Shown in pieces: positions 15,461-23,203 of a stretch of 32,466 bases of DNA. The notes beneath the pieces are model-generated. The model saw only the letters and a list, made by a program, of their open reading frames with translations, had not been told where the DNA came from and searched no databases. Location: contig JAFZEQ010000002.1 in NCBI GenBank assembly GCA_017560605.1, forward strand, positions 1-32,466. The letters run 5' to 3'. The position numbers and the translations under genes are program-made. The number at the start of each line of letters is the position of its first letter. Position 1 is the first letter of the stretch. Origin of the DNA: Paludibacteraceae bacterium. Lineage in GTDB: Bacteria > Bacteroidota > Bacteroidia > Bacteroidales > Paludibacteraceae.

Positions 15461-16708
15461 TCAACCAATAAACATATACATTATAACACTACATATAGTC
15501 AACACTAATCCCACGATTGATTCATATGGAATTAATTTAAGACGCTCTTTTACTGAGAATCCCATTGATCCGCCTGTTGCATGGAAGAAAGAACCATGAG
15601 GTAAATGGTCTAGTATAGTAGCACCAGCATTTACCATTGCAGCACCCCAAATTGATGCAACACCAGCTGCCATAATAGCATCAGCAAATGACGCAGAAGC
15701 TATTGTTGCTCCCGCTGTAGTAGAAGCAGAAGCTGCTGACATCAATGCGCCTGCGATAGGAGCCATAAAGGTTCCACCATTGCTCCAGCCAGCTAAAAGA
15801 TTAACCAACACTTCTTTAATATCAGAAGCTTGTATCACACCTGCTAATGCTCCTGTTCCAACTAGTAGAATCGCTATACCAGACATTTTCTCCAATCCAT
15901 AAAATAGACAAACTCCTATTTTTTTGAGATTTCCAGTAGCTGCTATACCTATCAAACCACCAACAGGTAAAGCTATCATAGGATCTACTTCTATATTGCA
16001 TATTGGTCGCAATGCTAATAGGACGATTGTAACAATTGGTCCAATTAAACTTTGCCACAAAGGTGGTAAGTATTCTTCTTTGTCATCTAACACCTCGTCT
16101 TGCATTAGTTCGCCTTTTGGCATAAGAGGAATGATAACAAAAACTGTCACAACCAAGCCTATCAATGCTGGCACAACACCCGCAGCCATAACAGAAGATA
16201 ATGGTGCTTCAAAATTATCAGCAGCTACAATGGTATTGGGATTAGGGGACAAGATATTACCGCATTTGCCACCACCAATCATAGCTAACAATAACTTAAA
16301 TTTAGATAGTTTTAATTTACTACCCATAATGATAGCAATTGGTGCAATAGTAATAACTGCAACATCAATAAACACTCCCATTGCAGTCAACAATAATGCA
16401 GAAAGAGCAAGAGCAAGATATATATATTTTTCTCCTAGAGCTTTAATGATACTTTTAGCTATAGTAGATGCAGCACCAGTCTTAACAAGCATGCCCGTTA
16501 ATACACCAGCGGCAATGATACGGATAATGGCCTTAGAAATATCTTGCACCCCTACTATCATATGAGAGACTGTAGTTTGCATCCCCCACCCTGCCAGTAA
16601 GCCGCCAACTAAAGCTCCAAGCATTAAACTATATACGGGAGATAATTTCCGTAGGATCAAAATAATTGATAAAACCAAGCCTATTAAGGCTGCTAATGCA
16701 CTATTCAT
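15461..16708 (-). CDS. GntP-family permease, probable glycerate transporter
   Basis: 415 aa, hydrophobic along nearly its full length with about a dozen predicted membrane helices. GntP-family features are GVFIDVAVITIAPIAIIMG, GGGKCGNILSPNPNTI, SAASASTTAGATIASAS and GATILDHLPHGSFFHATGG. The family carries gluconate, related sugar acids and glycerate by proton symport. The glycerate kinase next in the operon makes glycerate the most likely substrate, an inference from context. It is transcribed from its own promoter (minus, -7 at 16740-16733), divergent from bamD. Confidence 0.92.
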   Translation of the reverse strand: MNSALAALIGLVLSIILILRKLSPVYSLMLGALVGGLLAGWGMQTTVSHMIVGVQDISKAIIRIIAAGVLTGMLVKTGAASTIAKSIIKALGEKYIYLALALSALLLTAMGVFIDVAVITIAPIAIIMGSKLKLSKFKLLLAMIGGGKCGNILSPNPNTIVAADNFEAPLSSVMAAGVVPALIGLVVTVFVIIPLMPKGELMQDEVLDDKEEYLPPLWQSLIGPIVTIVLLALRPICNIEVDPMIALPVGGLIGIAATGNLKKIGVCLFYGLEKMSGIAILLVGTGALAGVIQASDIKEVLVNLLAGWSNGGTFMAPIAGALMSAASASTTAGATIASASFADAIMAAGVASIWGAAMVNAGATILDHLPHGSFFHATGGSMGFSVKERLKLIPYESIVGLVLTICSVIMYMFIG

Positions 16709-16732
16709 AAATTTTAGAGATTAAATGATTTG

Positions 16733-16763
16733 CAAAGATATAAAAAAATCATGACACATGCAA
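16733..16763 (-). promoter_or_regulatory. Promoter for gntP / glycerate kinase
   Basis: Minus strand: TTG (16763-16761), 20-bp spacer, TATCTTTG (16740-16733). The start codon is 25 bp beyond the -7 element. No repressor site is obvious between the divergent promoters. Confidence 0.7.
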
Positions 16764-16789
16764 AAAAAAAGAAAATTAATGCAGTTTTC

Positions 16790-16820
16790 TTGCAAATATA
16801 AAAAAAAAACAGTACCTTTG
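16790..16820 (+). promoter_or_regulatory. Promoter for bamD-rpoZ-coaBC
   Basis: TTG (16790-16792), 20-bp spacer, TACCTTTG (16813-16820). Leader of about 35 nt before ATG 16859. Confidence 0.75.
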
Positions 16821-16858
16821 CAAGCTGATTATGTAATAACACAAATGTGCACATAGAA

Positions 16859-17395
16859 ATGAGTTCAAATAGATACCAAATAGCATTATTATTCTGTCTA
16901 ACCGTTTTAATATTCGGTATGACGGCTTGTGGAGAATATCAAGCTATTCTGAAATCCAAGGATCCAGAGCTCAAATATCAACAAGCTTTGAACTATTTCA
17001 ATGACAAGCAGTATGTTAAAGCTCAAACTCTGCTAGATGAAGTTACATCTTATTACAGAGGAACGGATCGTTCACAAGACGTCCTTGTGTACCTATCTCG
17101 CAGCTATATGGGGCAAAAAGACTATACAACGGCTGCTGAATATTACCAGGCATATATTCGTAATTACCCTAAAGGACGTTACATTATAGAGGCTCGTTTC
17201 CAGGCTGGCCACTGCTACTATCTCAACGCACCTGATGCAAGACTAGATCAAACAGAAACACAGCAGGCTATAGAATTGTTCATACAATTTGTAGAAATGT
17301 ACCCCGACAGTCCGTATGCAGAACAAGCATACCAAGAAATGAATGAGTTGTATGACAAATTAGCTTATAAAGAATATTTAAGCGCTAAAACCTAA
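16859..17395 (+). CDS. bamD: Outer membrane assembly lipoprotein BamD, N-terminal part ending at an in-frame TAA
   Basis: 178 aa before a premature stop. ATG 16859 gives a lipoprotein signal with lipobox GMTAC (C24). Tetratricopeptide-type helices follow: LKYQQALNYFNDKQYVKAQ, VLVYLSRSYMGQKDYTTAAEYYQAYIRNYP and the AIELFIQFVEMYPDSPYAEQAYQEM repeat. BamD is the periplasmic scaffold of the BAM complex that folds outer-membrane barrels. The frame is closed by TAA at 17393-17395. The next 97 codons in the same frame continue BamD-like sequence, so the natural product should be about 275 aa. The part present covers roughly the first three TPRs. rpoZ and coaBC downstream are a common Bacteroidota arrangement. 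Confidence 0.88.
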   Translation: MSSNRYQIALLFCLTVLIFGMTACGEYQAILKSKDPELKYQQALNYFNDKQYVKAQTLLDEVTSYYRGTDRSQDVLVYLSRSYMGQKDYTTAAEYYQAYIRNYPKGRYIIEARFQAGHCYYLNAPDARLDQTETQQAIELFIQFVEMYPDSPYAEQAYQEMNELYDKLAYKEYLSAKT

Positions 17396-17689
17396 TACAA
17401 TTTAGGTACATATTTGGGTAATAATTATTTAAGTGCAGAAATCATTGCAAAAAATGCATTAGAAAAATACCCTACCAATAAGTATCAAGAAGAACTCAAC
17501 TGGTTAATTTTGCAATCGAAATACCAGCAAGTAGTAAATTCGTTTGATAGTCGTCGAGAAGAACGAGCAAGAGAAACAGAAGATGAGTATTATAGTTTTA
17601 TTACTCAATATCCTGAATCTAAACATCTCGCAGCTGCAGAGAAAATTGGTAAAGAGTTGAAAAAGATACTAAATAAATACAACAAATAG
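17396..17689 (+). pseudogene. bamD: C-terminal part of bamD, in frame after the internal stop
   Basis: Reading on in the bamD frame past the TAA gives YNLGTYLGNNYLSAEIIAKN and then TPR-like helices (KYQEELNWLILQSKYQQVVNS, EDEYYSFITQYPESKHLAAAEK) to a TAA at 17689. These match the expected last TPRs of Bacteroidota BamD. No methionine codon occurs anywhere in this piece and the only start-like codon is a TTG at 17414, so independent translation is unlikely. The stop would arise from one base change in a tyrosine codon. It could be a true nonsense mutation, a sequencing or assembly error, or a readthrough site. Confidence 0.7.
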
Positions 17690-17713
17690 AATTATAAATT
17701 TAACAAAAAAGAT

Positions 17714-18049
17714 ATGATTGATTACAAAAAAACAACAGCCCCTAACAATACTATCACAAGGGACATGAACGAGCTAACAGAAACTGTAGGTAATGTATAC
17801 GAAACTGTAGCTATCATTGGAAAACGTAGTAACCAAATCAGCACAGCACTTAAAAAAGAATTGGACGCAAAGTTACAAGACTTTTCTGTTCCACAAGATT
17901 CTACAGATGACACTTATGAGAACTTGGAGCAAATCGAGATCTCTAAGAACTATGAGGCTTTGCCTAAGCCATCATTGATTGCTACACAAGAGTTCATTGA
18001 TGGTCAACTCATCTACCGCGGAGGCAACAAAGACGAGGCATTGAAGTGA
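17714..18049 (+). CDS. rpoZ: DNA-directed RNA polymerase omega subunit (Rpb6-like)
   Basis: 111 aa, of the Bacteroidota type, which is longer and more diverged than E. coli omega. Omega helps fold the beta-prime subunit and stabilises core polymerase. The recognisable region is GNVYETVAIIGKRSNQISTALKKEL, with the conserved alanine/isoleucine-lysine-arginine core of the omega/Rpb6 fold. After it come an acidic linker and EALPKPSLIATQEFIDGQLIYR. It starts 24 bp after bamD, and its TGA overlaps the GTG start of coaBC (GTGA). The call uses both the core motif and the bamD-rpoZ-coaBC gene order. Confidence 0.88.
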   Translation: MIDYKKTTAPNNTITRDMNELTETVGNVYETVAIIGKRSNQISTALKKELDAKLQDFSVPQDSTDDTYENLEQIEISKNYEALPKPSLIATQEFIDGQLIYRGGNKDEALK

Positions 18050-19257
18050 TTCTTCGAGGCAAACATATCCTAGTAGGAATTAGTGGCGGAATAGCTGCAT
18101 ATAAGATTCCTGAATTGATTCGCCAGTTACGAAAAGCAGGCGCTCAAGTGCAAGTGACAACTACCAATAATGCGTTGGAGTTTGTCACTTCACTTACTCT
18201 ACAGACCGTTAGCGGACACAAAGTCTACTCTGATGTGTTTGCTGCAATCAACGAACATAGCACTGAACATATATCCCTGCCTGATTGGGCGGACATGATG
18301 CTTATAGCACCAGCCACAGCCAACATCCTTAGCAAGATGGCCAATGGTATAGCAGATGATGCATTAACAACAACCTTTGCCGCAATGCGCAAACCTGTCG
18401 TTATTGCACCTGCTATGAATACAAACATGTATGAATCACCAGCTACACAAGAGGCTATCAAAAAACTTGCTCAATGGGATAATATCACAATGTTAGATGC
18501 TGCGAGTGGAGAATTGGCATGTGGAACGAGTGGTAAAGGACGTATGCAAGAAATAGATGTACTTATAGCCGCAGCCAAATACGCATTAACCCCTAAAACA
18601 TTGCTAGGTAAGCATGTATTAATAACAGCAGGTCCAACTCATGAAGCCATAGATCCAGTACGCTATATTACCAACGCATCTACTGGTAAAATGGGTTATG
18701 CCATTGCACATGCATGCCTAAGAAAAGGAGCGACAGTAACTCTGATAACGGGTCCTAGTCATATATCAATGAAAGCATGGGAAGCATTTGCCCCCATAAC
18801 AGTATTGCCCGTCAAATCCGCTTTAGATATGCATAATGCCACTATAAAAGCATCGACAAGTGCGGACATATGCATCTTATGCGCAGCAGTAGCAGATTTC
18901 ACTCCTTCTTCAACTGCTCAACAAAAAATAAAAAAACAGCCAGGTCAAACCGGCATGACCATTGAAATGACTACCACCAATGATATTGCCGCTACTCTAG
19001 GTAAACAAAAACGAAACGATCAAATTCTAGTAGGATTTGCATTAGAGACACATGATGAATTGCAAAATGCTCAACGCAAATTAAAATCTAAAAATTTAGA
19101 TATGATCGTACTCAACTCCTTGCAAGACAAAGGAGCTGGTTTTGGTACTGACACCAATAAAGTTACATTCTTATATCCGGACGGCACAATAAAAAACCTC
19201 CCCCTTATTTCTAAGGAAGAGGTAGCTAACGAGATAGTAGATAGTTTATTGGGTTAA
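18046..19257 (+). CDS. coaBC: Bifunctional phosphopantothenoylcysteine decarboxylase / phosphopantothenate-cysteine ligase
   Basis: 403 aa, starting at a GTG that overlaps the rpoZ stop; MILRGKHILVGISGGIAAYK is the expected beginning. It carries out two steps of coenzyme A synthesis. The CoaC half (about 1-180) has HISL with the active-site H75, the flavin-binding PAMNTNM (122-128) and the clamp LACGTSGKGRM with C159. The CoaB half (from about 188) starts LLGKHVLITAGPTHEAIDPV and holds RYITNASTGKMG, where CTP and the pantothenate bind. The gene ends 4 bp from the convergent DUF3276 gene. Confidence 0.95.
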   Translation: MILRGKHILVGISGGIAAYKIPELIRQLRKAGAQVQVTTTNNALEFVTSLTLQTVSGHKVYSDVFAAINEHSTEHISLPDWADMMLIAPATANILSKMANGIADDALTTTFAAMRKPVVIAPAMNTNMYESPATQEAIKKLAQWDNITMLDAASGELACGTSGKGRMQEIDVLIAAAKYALTPKTLLGKHVLITAGPTHEAIDPVRYITNASTGKMGYAIAHACLRKGATVTLITGPSHISMKAWEAFAPITVLPVKSALDMHNATIKASTSADICILCAAVADFTPSSTAQQKIKKQPGQTGMTIEMTTTNDIAATLGKQKRNDQILVGFALETHDELQNAQRKLKSKNLDMIVLNSLQDKGAGFGTDTNKVTFLYPDGTIKNLPLISKEEVANEIVDSLLG

Positions 19258-19261
19258 TCTA

Positions 19262-19657
19262 TTAAAACTTCAAAAATCTCTTCAAGATAGATTTATCTTC
19301 TTCTTTTTCTTCTTTTGCAGTTTCTACAGGAACTTCAACTGATTTTTCAGCAGTTTCTTGTACCCATTCTTTACGCTCCTCAATCTCACCTAGTTGACTT
19401 TGAACAAAAGCTATCACATCATTAAGACCTTCTGTAAAATGAGCGAAGTCCTCTTTGTACAAGAATACCTTGTGCTTCTCAAATTGAGGAGGTTCAGACT
19501 CACCTGTTTGTTTACGTTTACTCTCTGTGATACACAAATACAAATCCTCATTGCGAGCTTTCTTCACATCTAAATAATAGATACGCTTACCTGCTTTGAT
19601 CGAACGAGAATACACAATTTCAGGTTCGTTTTTTCCTTCAAATCTACGATTTTCCAT
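19262..19657 (-). CDS. DUF3276 family PUR-alpha-like nucleic-acid-binding protein
   Basis: 131 aa. The first 90 residues match the Bacteroidota DUF3276 family, which has a PUR-domain (whirly-like) fold: VYSRSIKAGKRIYYLDVKKARNEDLYLCITESKR, then FEKHKVFLYKEDFAHFTEGL. PUR proteins bind single-stranded DNA or RNA. The C-terminal 40 residues are a low-complexity Glu/Lys tail ending in KSILKRFLKF. It has its own strong promoter (minus, -7 at 19697-19690), so it is probably well expressed. What it binds here is unknown. Confidence 0.9.
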   Translation of the reverse strand: MENRRFEGKNEPEIVYSRSIKAGKRIYYLDVKKARNEDLYLCITESKRKQTGESEPPQFEKHKVFLYKEDFAHFTEGLNDVIAFVQSQLGEIEERKEWVQETAEKSVEVPVETAKEEKEEDKSILKRFLKF

Positions 19658-19689
19658 CTCTTTTATCTTTCTTGGTTAATTTTGCGCTA

Positions 19690-19720
19690 CAAAGGTACGA
19701 TTTTTTTTTGAACTACGCAA
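19690..19720 (-). promoter_or_regulatory. Promoter for the DUF3276 gene
   Basis: Minus strand: TTG (19720-19718), 20-bp spacer, TACCTTTG (19697-19690), then a leader of about 28 nt to the ATG at 19657. Confidence 0.75.
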
Positions 19721-19734
19721 TAATAATACATAAA

Positions 19735-20439
19735 TTACTTCAATTTATTTACATTTTCAATCTTCAAATCCTCAAGCAATTCCATCATAGAGTCAAAAAC
19801 CTTATCAGCACCGGCACATAATAGATCACCTTTAGAAAGTATACCCGTATTAACTGCATAAACTTTCAGTCCCGCTGCTTTGCCTGATTGCACACCCAAT
19901 GGTGCATTTTCAATAACAACACATTGTTCCTTTGGCAAACCTGAACGTTCCCAAGCTTTAAGATATGGTTCTGGGTCTGGTTTACCATTTATGACATCAA
20001 AAGCCGTGATCATTCTATCTGAATGAAATACGGCAGGAAGCACAGAATTGAGGTTATCTAGTAAGCTACGCATTCCACTTCCTGTCACCACCCATATTTG
20101 ATGCCCACACGAATGAATATACTGCAACACCTCTTCCACACCAGGTATAGTAGGTGTACCACCTGTTTTCTTTTCTAACATATTAAAATATGCTGATTTC
20201 TCCGCATAAATAGTTGCAATTTCATCGGGCGTTGCCTCTCGGTTATACGCCGTCAATATAGCCTCGCGGATTACAGATTCTCCTGTGCGCCCCTCATTGA
20301 GGTAGCAATCATAGGCAGTAAACGGAAGTTTGTGCTGCTTCATAACATCATTCCAAGCAATAGCATGGTTAGGCATGGAATTGAATAGCACACCATCCAT
20401 ATCAAAGAAATAGGCTTTTTTTGATGTGGTATTGTTCAT
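19735..20439 (-). CDS. HAD-superfamily phosphatase (beta-phosphoglucomutase-like)
   Basis: 234 aa from ATG 20439, five bases after the DUF4301 stop. HAD motif I is FFDMDGV (D13, D15), motif II is VVTGSG, and motifs III/IV are GKPDPEPY with the lysine, and ENAPLGVQSGKAAG. An alpha-helical cap lies between motifs I and II. This arrangement is typical of subfamily IA enzymes that dephosphorylate or isomerise sugar phosphates. The substrate is not defined by sequence. Tight coupling with the nucleotidyltransferase-like DUF4301 gene suggests a sugar-phosphate or related metabolite; that is inference. Confidence 0.9.
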   Translation of the reverse strand: MNNTTSKKAYFFDMDGVLFNSMPNHAIAWNDVMKQHKLPFTAYDCYLNEGRTGESVIREAILTAYNREATPDEIATIYAEKSAYFNMLEKKTGGTPTIPGVEEVLQYIHSCGHQIWVVTGSGMRSLLDNLNSVLPAVFHSDRMITAFDVINGKPDPEPYLKAWERSGLPKEQCVVIENAPLGVQSGKAAGLKVYAVNTGILSKGDLLCAGADKVFDSMMELLEDLKIENVNKLK

Positions 20440-20443
20440 TTTA

Positions 20444-21781
20444 TTATTGATGCTCTGGACGTAAAAGGTCATTGACGGTTTTTACTGGATTAAATGTACT
20501 AACTGGAACCTCTACGAAGATTGTATTCCAACGACTCATGGCACCATTCCATAAACCAGGTAACTCTAATGCTAATAATTCTTTGCCATCTTTAGATTTA
20601 TGAGAAATAAAACCTGTCTTCTCGTCAACAAAATCAGGCAAATGGTATGACTCACCATTTATATCACGAGTAGCACAAACAAGATCCACAGGGTTAAAAT
20701 GAGTTGATTGTTGCATAAGCACAGGATCTGATATCTGACTAGACTCTAAGATTTGACAGGAGATGCTACCATCTTCTTCACGTACAAGGAATGGTCCTCC
20801 ACCAGGTTCGCCAGTGTTTTTTACCACTCCGCAAACACGTAACGGACGTTGTAATTTGACTTTTTCCTCGTCAGAAATGTTAGGATCCTTAATTTTCTCA
20901 AACACCTTCTTTTGCTCTGTAACTAATACACCAGCAAGCAGTTGTTTATAGCGAACAGTGTCACCTTTTAGACAATCTGGAACCACATTATCAATATTCT
21001 TTATGAAGATTATATCGGCCGCTTGCTCGTTGAGATTCTCAATAAGTGCTCCATGCCCACCAGGACGGAAGAGCAACTTGCCATCTGCTGTACGGAATGG
21101 TGTACCATCTGGATTAGCAGCCAAAGTGTCGGTAGATGGTTTTTGCTCAGAGAAAGAGATGTGGAATTTCACGCCTAGTTTCTCCTCGTAGGTTGCCTTG
21201 TGCTCAGCTAAATGAGCTTGAAACAAAGATAAATGCTCATGACTAACAGTGAAATGAATATTTACTTCTCCCTTAGAAGCAGCATACATTGCTCCTTCTA
21301 CTAAATGCTCTAGCGCAGGCGTACGAGGCCCATCTTCGTATGAATGAAAAAGAAGCAAGCCTTTAGGAAGATTGCCATAATTCATATTTTCTAGCAAGTA
21401 AGTAATTGCTGCTTCATCATCTAAACCTGATAGCTGACGAGCGAATGCAAAACGATCTTTTTCTTCAAGGAACTTCGCAATAAAATTAGTCCTTTCTCCT
21501 GTTTCAAGATACGCAAATAGATCCTTAAACATTCTACTAGCAGCACCACTAGCTGGAACAAATTTTAAGACAGTATGTCCTTTATCGAGATAATCCTGCC
21601 ATGCCTTGATATAGGCATCAACCTCTTCTTCAGTAGGGCAAAGAATTCCTTTTCCTATCGAAGCAGCAGAAACGATGTCAAGTTCTGGAAAACCAGTAGC
21701 GAAAGACTGGAGTTGTTTTTCGGCTTTCTCCACAGAGATGCCACGCGCCTCAAGTTGCGCTAGATCAGATGGTGTAAACAT
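20444..21781 (-). CDS. DUF4301 family protein, nucleotidyltransferase-like
   Basis: 445 aa. The opening (LEARGISVEKAEKQLQSF, then FPELDIVSAASIGKGI) matches what I recall of the Bacteroidota DUF4301 family, whose function is unassigned. Two segments recall UDP-sugar pyrophosphorylases. VPASGAASRMF (75-85) stands where those enzymes have their glycine-rich nucleotide loop. FRPGGHGALIENLN (239-251) followed by IIFIKNIDNV (257-266) resembles their PGGHG...NIDN uridine and metal site. I therefore infer a nucleotidyltransferase-type fold. It is the first gene of a two-gene unit with a HAD phosphatase, transcribed from its own promoter. Confidence 0.88.
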   Translation of the reverse strand: MFTPSDLAQLEARGISVEKAEKQLQSFATGFPELDIVSAASIGKGILCPTEEEVDAYIKAWQDYLDKGHTVLKFVPASGAASRMFKDLFAYLETGERTNFIAKFLEEKDRFAFARQLSGLDDEAAITYLLENMNYGNLPKGLLLFHSYEDGPRTPALEHLVEGAMYAASKGEVNIHFTVSHEHLSLFQAHLAEHKATYEEKLGVKFHISFSEQKPSTDTLAANPDGTPFRTADGKLLFRPGGHGALIENLNEQAADIIFIKNIDNVVPDCLKGDTVRYKQLLAGVLVTEQKKVFEKIKDPNISDEEKVKLQRPLRVCGVVKNTGEPGGGPFLVREEDGSISCQILESSQISDPVLMQQSTHFNPVDLVCATRDINGESYHLPDFVDEKTGFISHKSKDGKELLALELPGLWNGAMSRWNTIFVEVPVSTFNPVKTVNDLLRPEHQ

Positions 21782-21812
21782 GGTATAAATTGTGATTTAT
21801 TGGTTAGCGTTG

Positions 21813-21843
21813 CAAAGGTAGTGAAAAAAAAGTAAATTTGCAA
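21813..21843 (-). promoter_or_regulatory. Promoter for DUF4301 / HAD
   Basis: Minus strand: TTG (21843-21841), 20-bp spacer, TACCTTTG (21820-21813); ATG at 21781. The remaining sequence up to hemW (21844-21970) is AT-rich with a degenerate aaagtta repeat (21856-21869) and no gene. Confidence 0.75.
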
Positions 21844-21970
21844 ATTTTTCATTGGAAAGTTAAAAGTTTTAAGCCTGATAGTGGAAGAGCCATCCTATTG
21901 CAAAGGTAATACAAAAGTATTGCAAGTACCGATTTCTACCCTGCCTTTTTGAAAATATCGTTTGCTTTGC

Positions 21971-22001
21971 TTGCGTATATGCTTTTTTTGTTGTACCTTT
22001 G
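21971..22001 (+). promoter_or_regulatory. Promoter for hemW, almost touching the start codon
   Basis: TTG (21971-21973), 20-bp spacer, TACCTTTG (21994-22001). The ATG begins at 22008, only six bases after the -7 element, so the transcript should start at or within a few bases of the start codon. Confidence 0.75.
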
Positions 22002-22007
22002 CGCACT

Positions 22008-23096
22008 ATGGCTGGAATATACATACATATACCATTTTGTAAGAGTCGCTGTAGATACTGTGACTTTTTCTCCACAACACATCTTGAGAAAAAAAACGCA
22101 TACATAGATGCTGTCATCAAAGAATGGGAAACCTACCAAAATGAATGGAAAAAATTAGATATACATACCATATATATTGGAGGAGGTACACCTAGTCTTT
22201 TATCTGCAGAGAGCTTGTACAAACTACTGCACTCCATCTTTAAGAGCATCAATACTACTGCCATACATGAGATTACGCTAGAAGCCAATCCGGGAGATAT
22301 CACTACAGACAAAATAAGAGCATGGCGAACAGTTGGAATTAACCGACTGAGCATTGGAGTTCAAACATTTAACGACAATCTATTACACCTAGTAGGAAGA
22401 AGACACAATGCAAATCAGGCCATAGAAGCCGTAAAAATCGCACAGGGAGAAGGAATAACAAATATCTCTATTGATCTTATGTATGCACTTCCATCTCAAA
22501 CTATGGTAGAATGGCAAACCGACATTAACCAAGCCATAAAGTTAAACGTCCCTCATATTTCATGCTATGGACTCATCTACGAAGATGGTACCACACTCAC
22601 TAAAATGCTAGAACAAGGTATGATTACTGCAGTTGATGAAGAGTTGGAGATAACGATGTATGACTATCTAGTAGATCAACTCACCCAAAATGGATACGAA
22701 CATTATGAGGTGAGCAATTTTTCCCTGCCAGGACAACGATCTAGACATAACTCAAGTTATTGGAATGACACACCTTATATAGGATTAGGAGCTGGAGCGC
22801 ACAGCTATGATGGTAAAAGAAGATGGTGGAATATAGCGGATATTGATCAATATATAACCCAAGCCATTAACCATACATTGACCCCCGAACTAGAAATTAT
22901 AACACAGGAACATCGACATATGGAGCAGGTAATGTTAGGTCTACGAACCAGCGAGGGGGTAAAGTGTACGGCGATAAATATGGACAAAGCACAAACATAC
23001 ATTTCTAAAGGATTACTAGAACTAAAAAAGGAAAACATTGTTGCAACAACCAAAGGATATCATATACTAAACAGAATAATTGAGGAGCTTCTGTAG
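22008..23096 (+). CDS. hemW: Radical SAM heme chaperone HemW
   Basis: 362 aa from ATG 22008; MAGIYIHIPFCKSRCRYCDF is the classical family start. C11, C15 and C18 (CxxxCxxC) bind the 4Fe-4S cluster. Further conserved parts are YIGGGTPSLL, EANPGDIT, RLSIGVQTFND, DLMYALPSQT, YEVSNFSLPG and NSSYWNDTPYIGLGAGAHSY. It is often misnamed coproporphyrinogen III oxidase. It lacks the extra residues of true HemN, and HemW proteins bind heme and deliver it to respiratory enzymes. It is transcribed alone from a promoter that abuts the start codon. Confidence 0.94.
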   Translation: MAGIYIHIPFCKSRCRYCDFFSTTHLEKKNAYIDAVIKEWETYQNEWKKLDIHTIYIGGGTPSLLSAESLYKLLHSIFKSINTTAIHEITLEANPGDITTDKIRAWRTVGINRLSIGVQTFNDNLLHLVGRRHNANQAIEAVKIAQGEGITNISIDLMYALPSQTMVEWQTDINQAIKLNVPHISCYGLIYEDGTTLTKMLEQGMITAVDEELEITMYDYLVDQLTQNGYEHYEVSNFSLPGQRSRHNSSYWNDTPYIGLGAGAHSYDGKRRWWNIADIDQYITQAINHTLTPELEIITQEHRHMEQVMLGLRTSEGVKCTAINMDKAQTYISKGLLELKKENIVATTKGYHILNRIIEELL

Positions 23097-23137
23097 TTGA
23101 TGAATATATGTTATACATCATAAATTGCCCCATTTAT

Positions 23138-23168
23138 TTGTATATATGCAAAAAAATATGTACCTTTG
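23138..23168 (+). promoter_or_regulatory. Promoter for the GH10-like gene
   Basis: TTG (23138-23140), 20-bp spacer, TACCTTTG (23161-23168); leader about 30 nt to ATG 23204. Confidence 0.75.
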
Positions 23169-23203
23169 CACACACTTTGAATTTTTAACAAAAAATAATC
23201 ACA

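Noticed and set aside
15924..16565. 213-codon open frame on the plus strand
   Set aside because: It is opposite the GntP permease gene, which has clear family motifs and a promoter. The Ile/Thr/Pro-rich translation is typical of the antisense of a membrane protein.
16859..17689. Stop-codon reassignment of TAA
   Set aside because: Many genes in the window end with TAA at the expected protein length, so TAA is a working stop here.
21901..21908. Minus-strand TACCTTTG that could be another promoter
   Set aside because: No TTG lies 20 bp upstream (nearest is 14 bp) and no gene follows before the DUF4301 promoter.
21869..22139. Minus-strand small open frames upstream of hemW
   Set aside because: They run across the hemW promoter and 5' codons, have Cys/Phe-rich low-quality translations, and lack a start signal.
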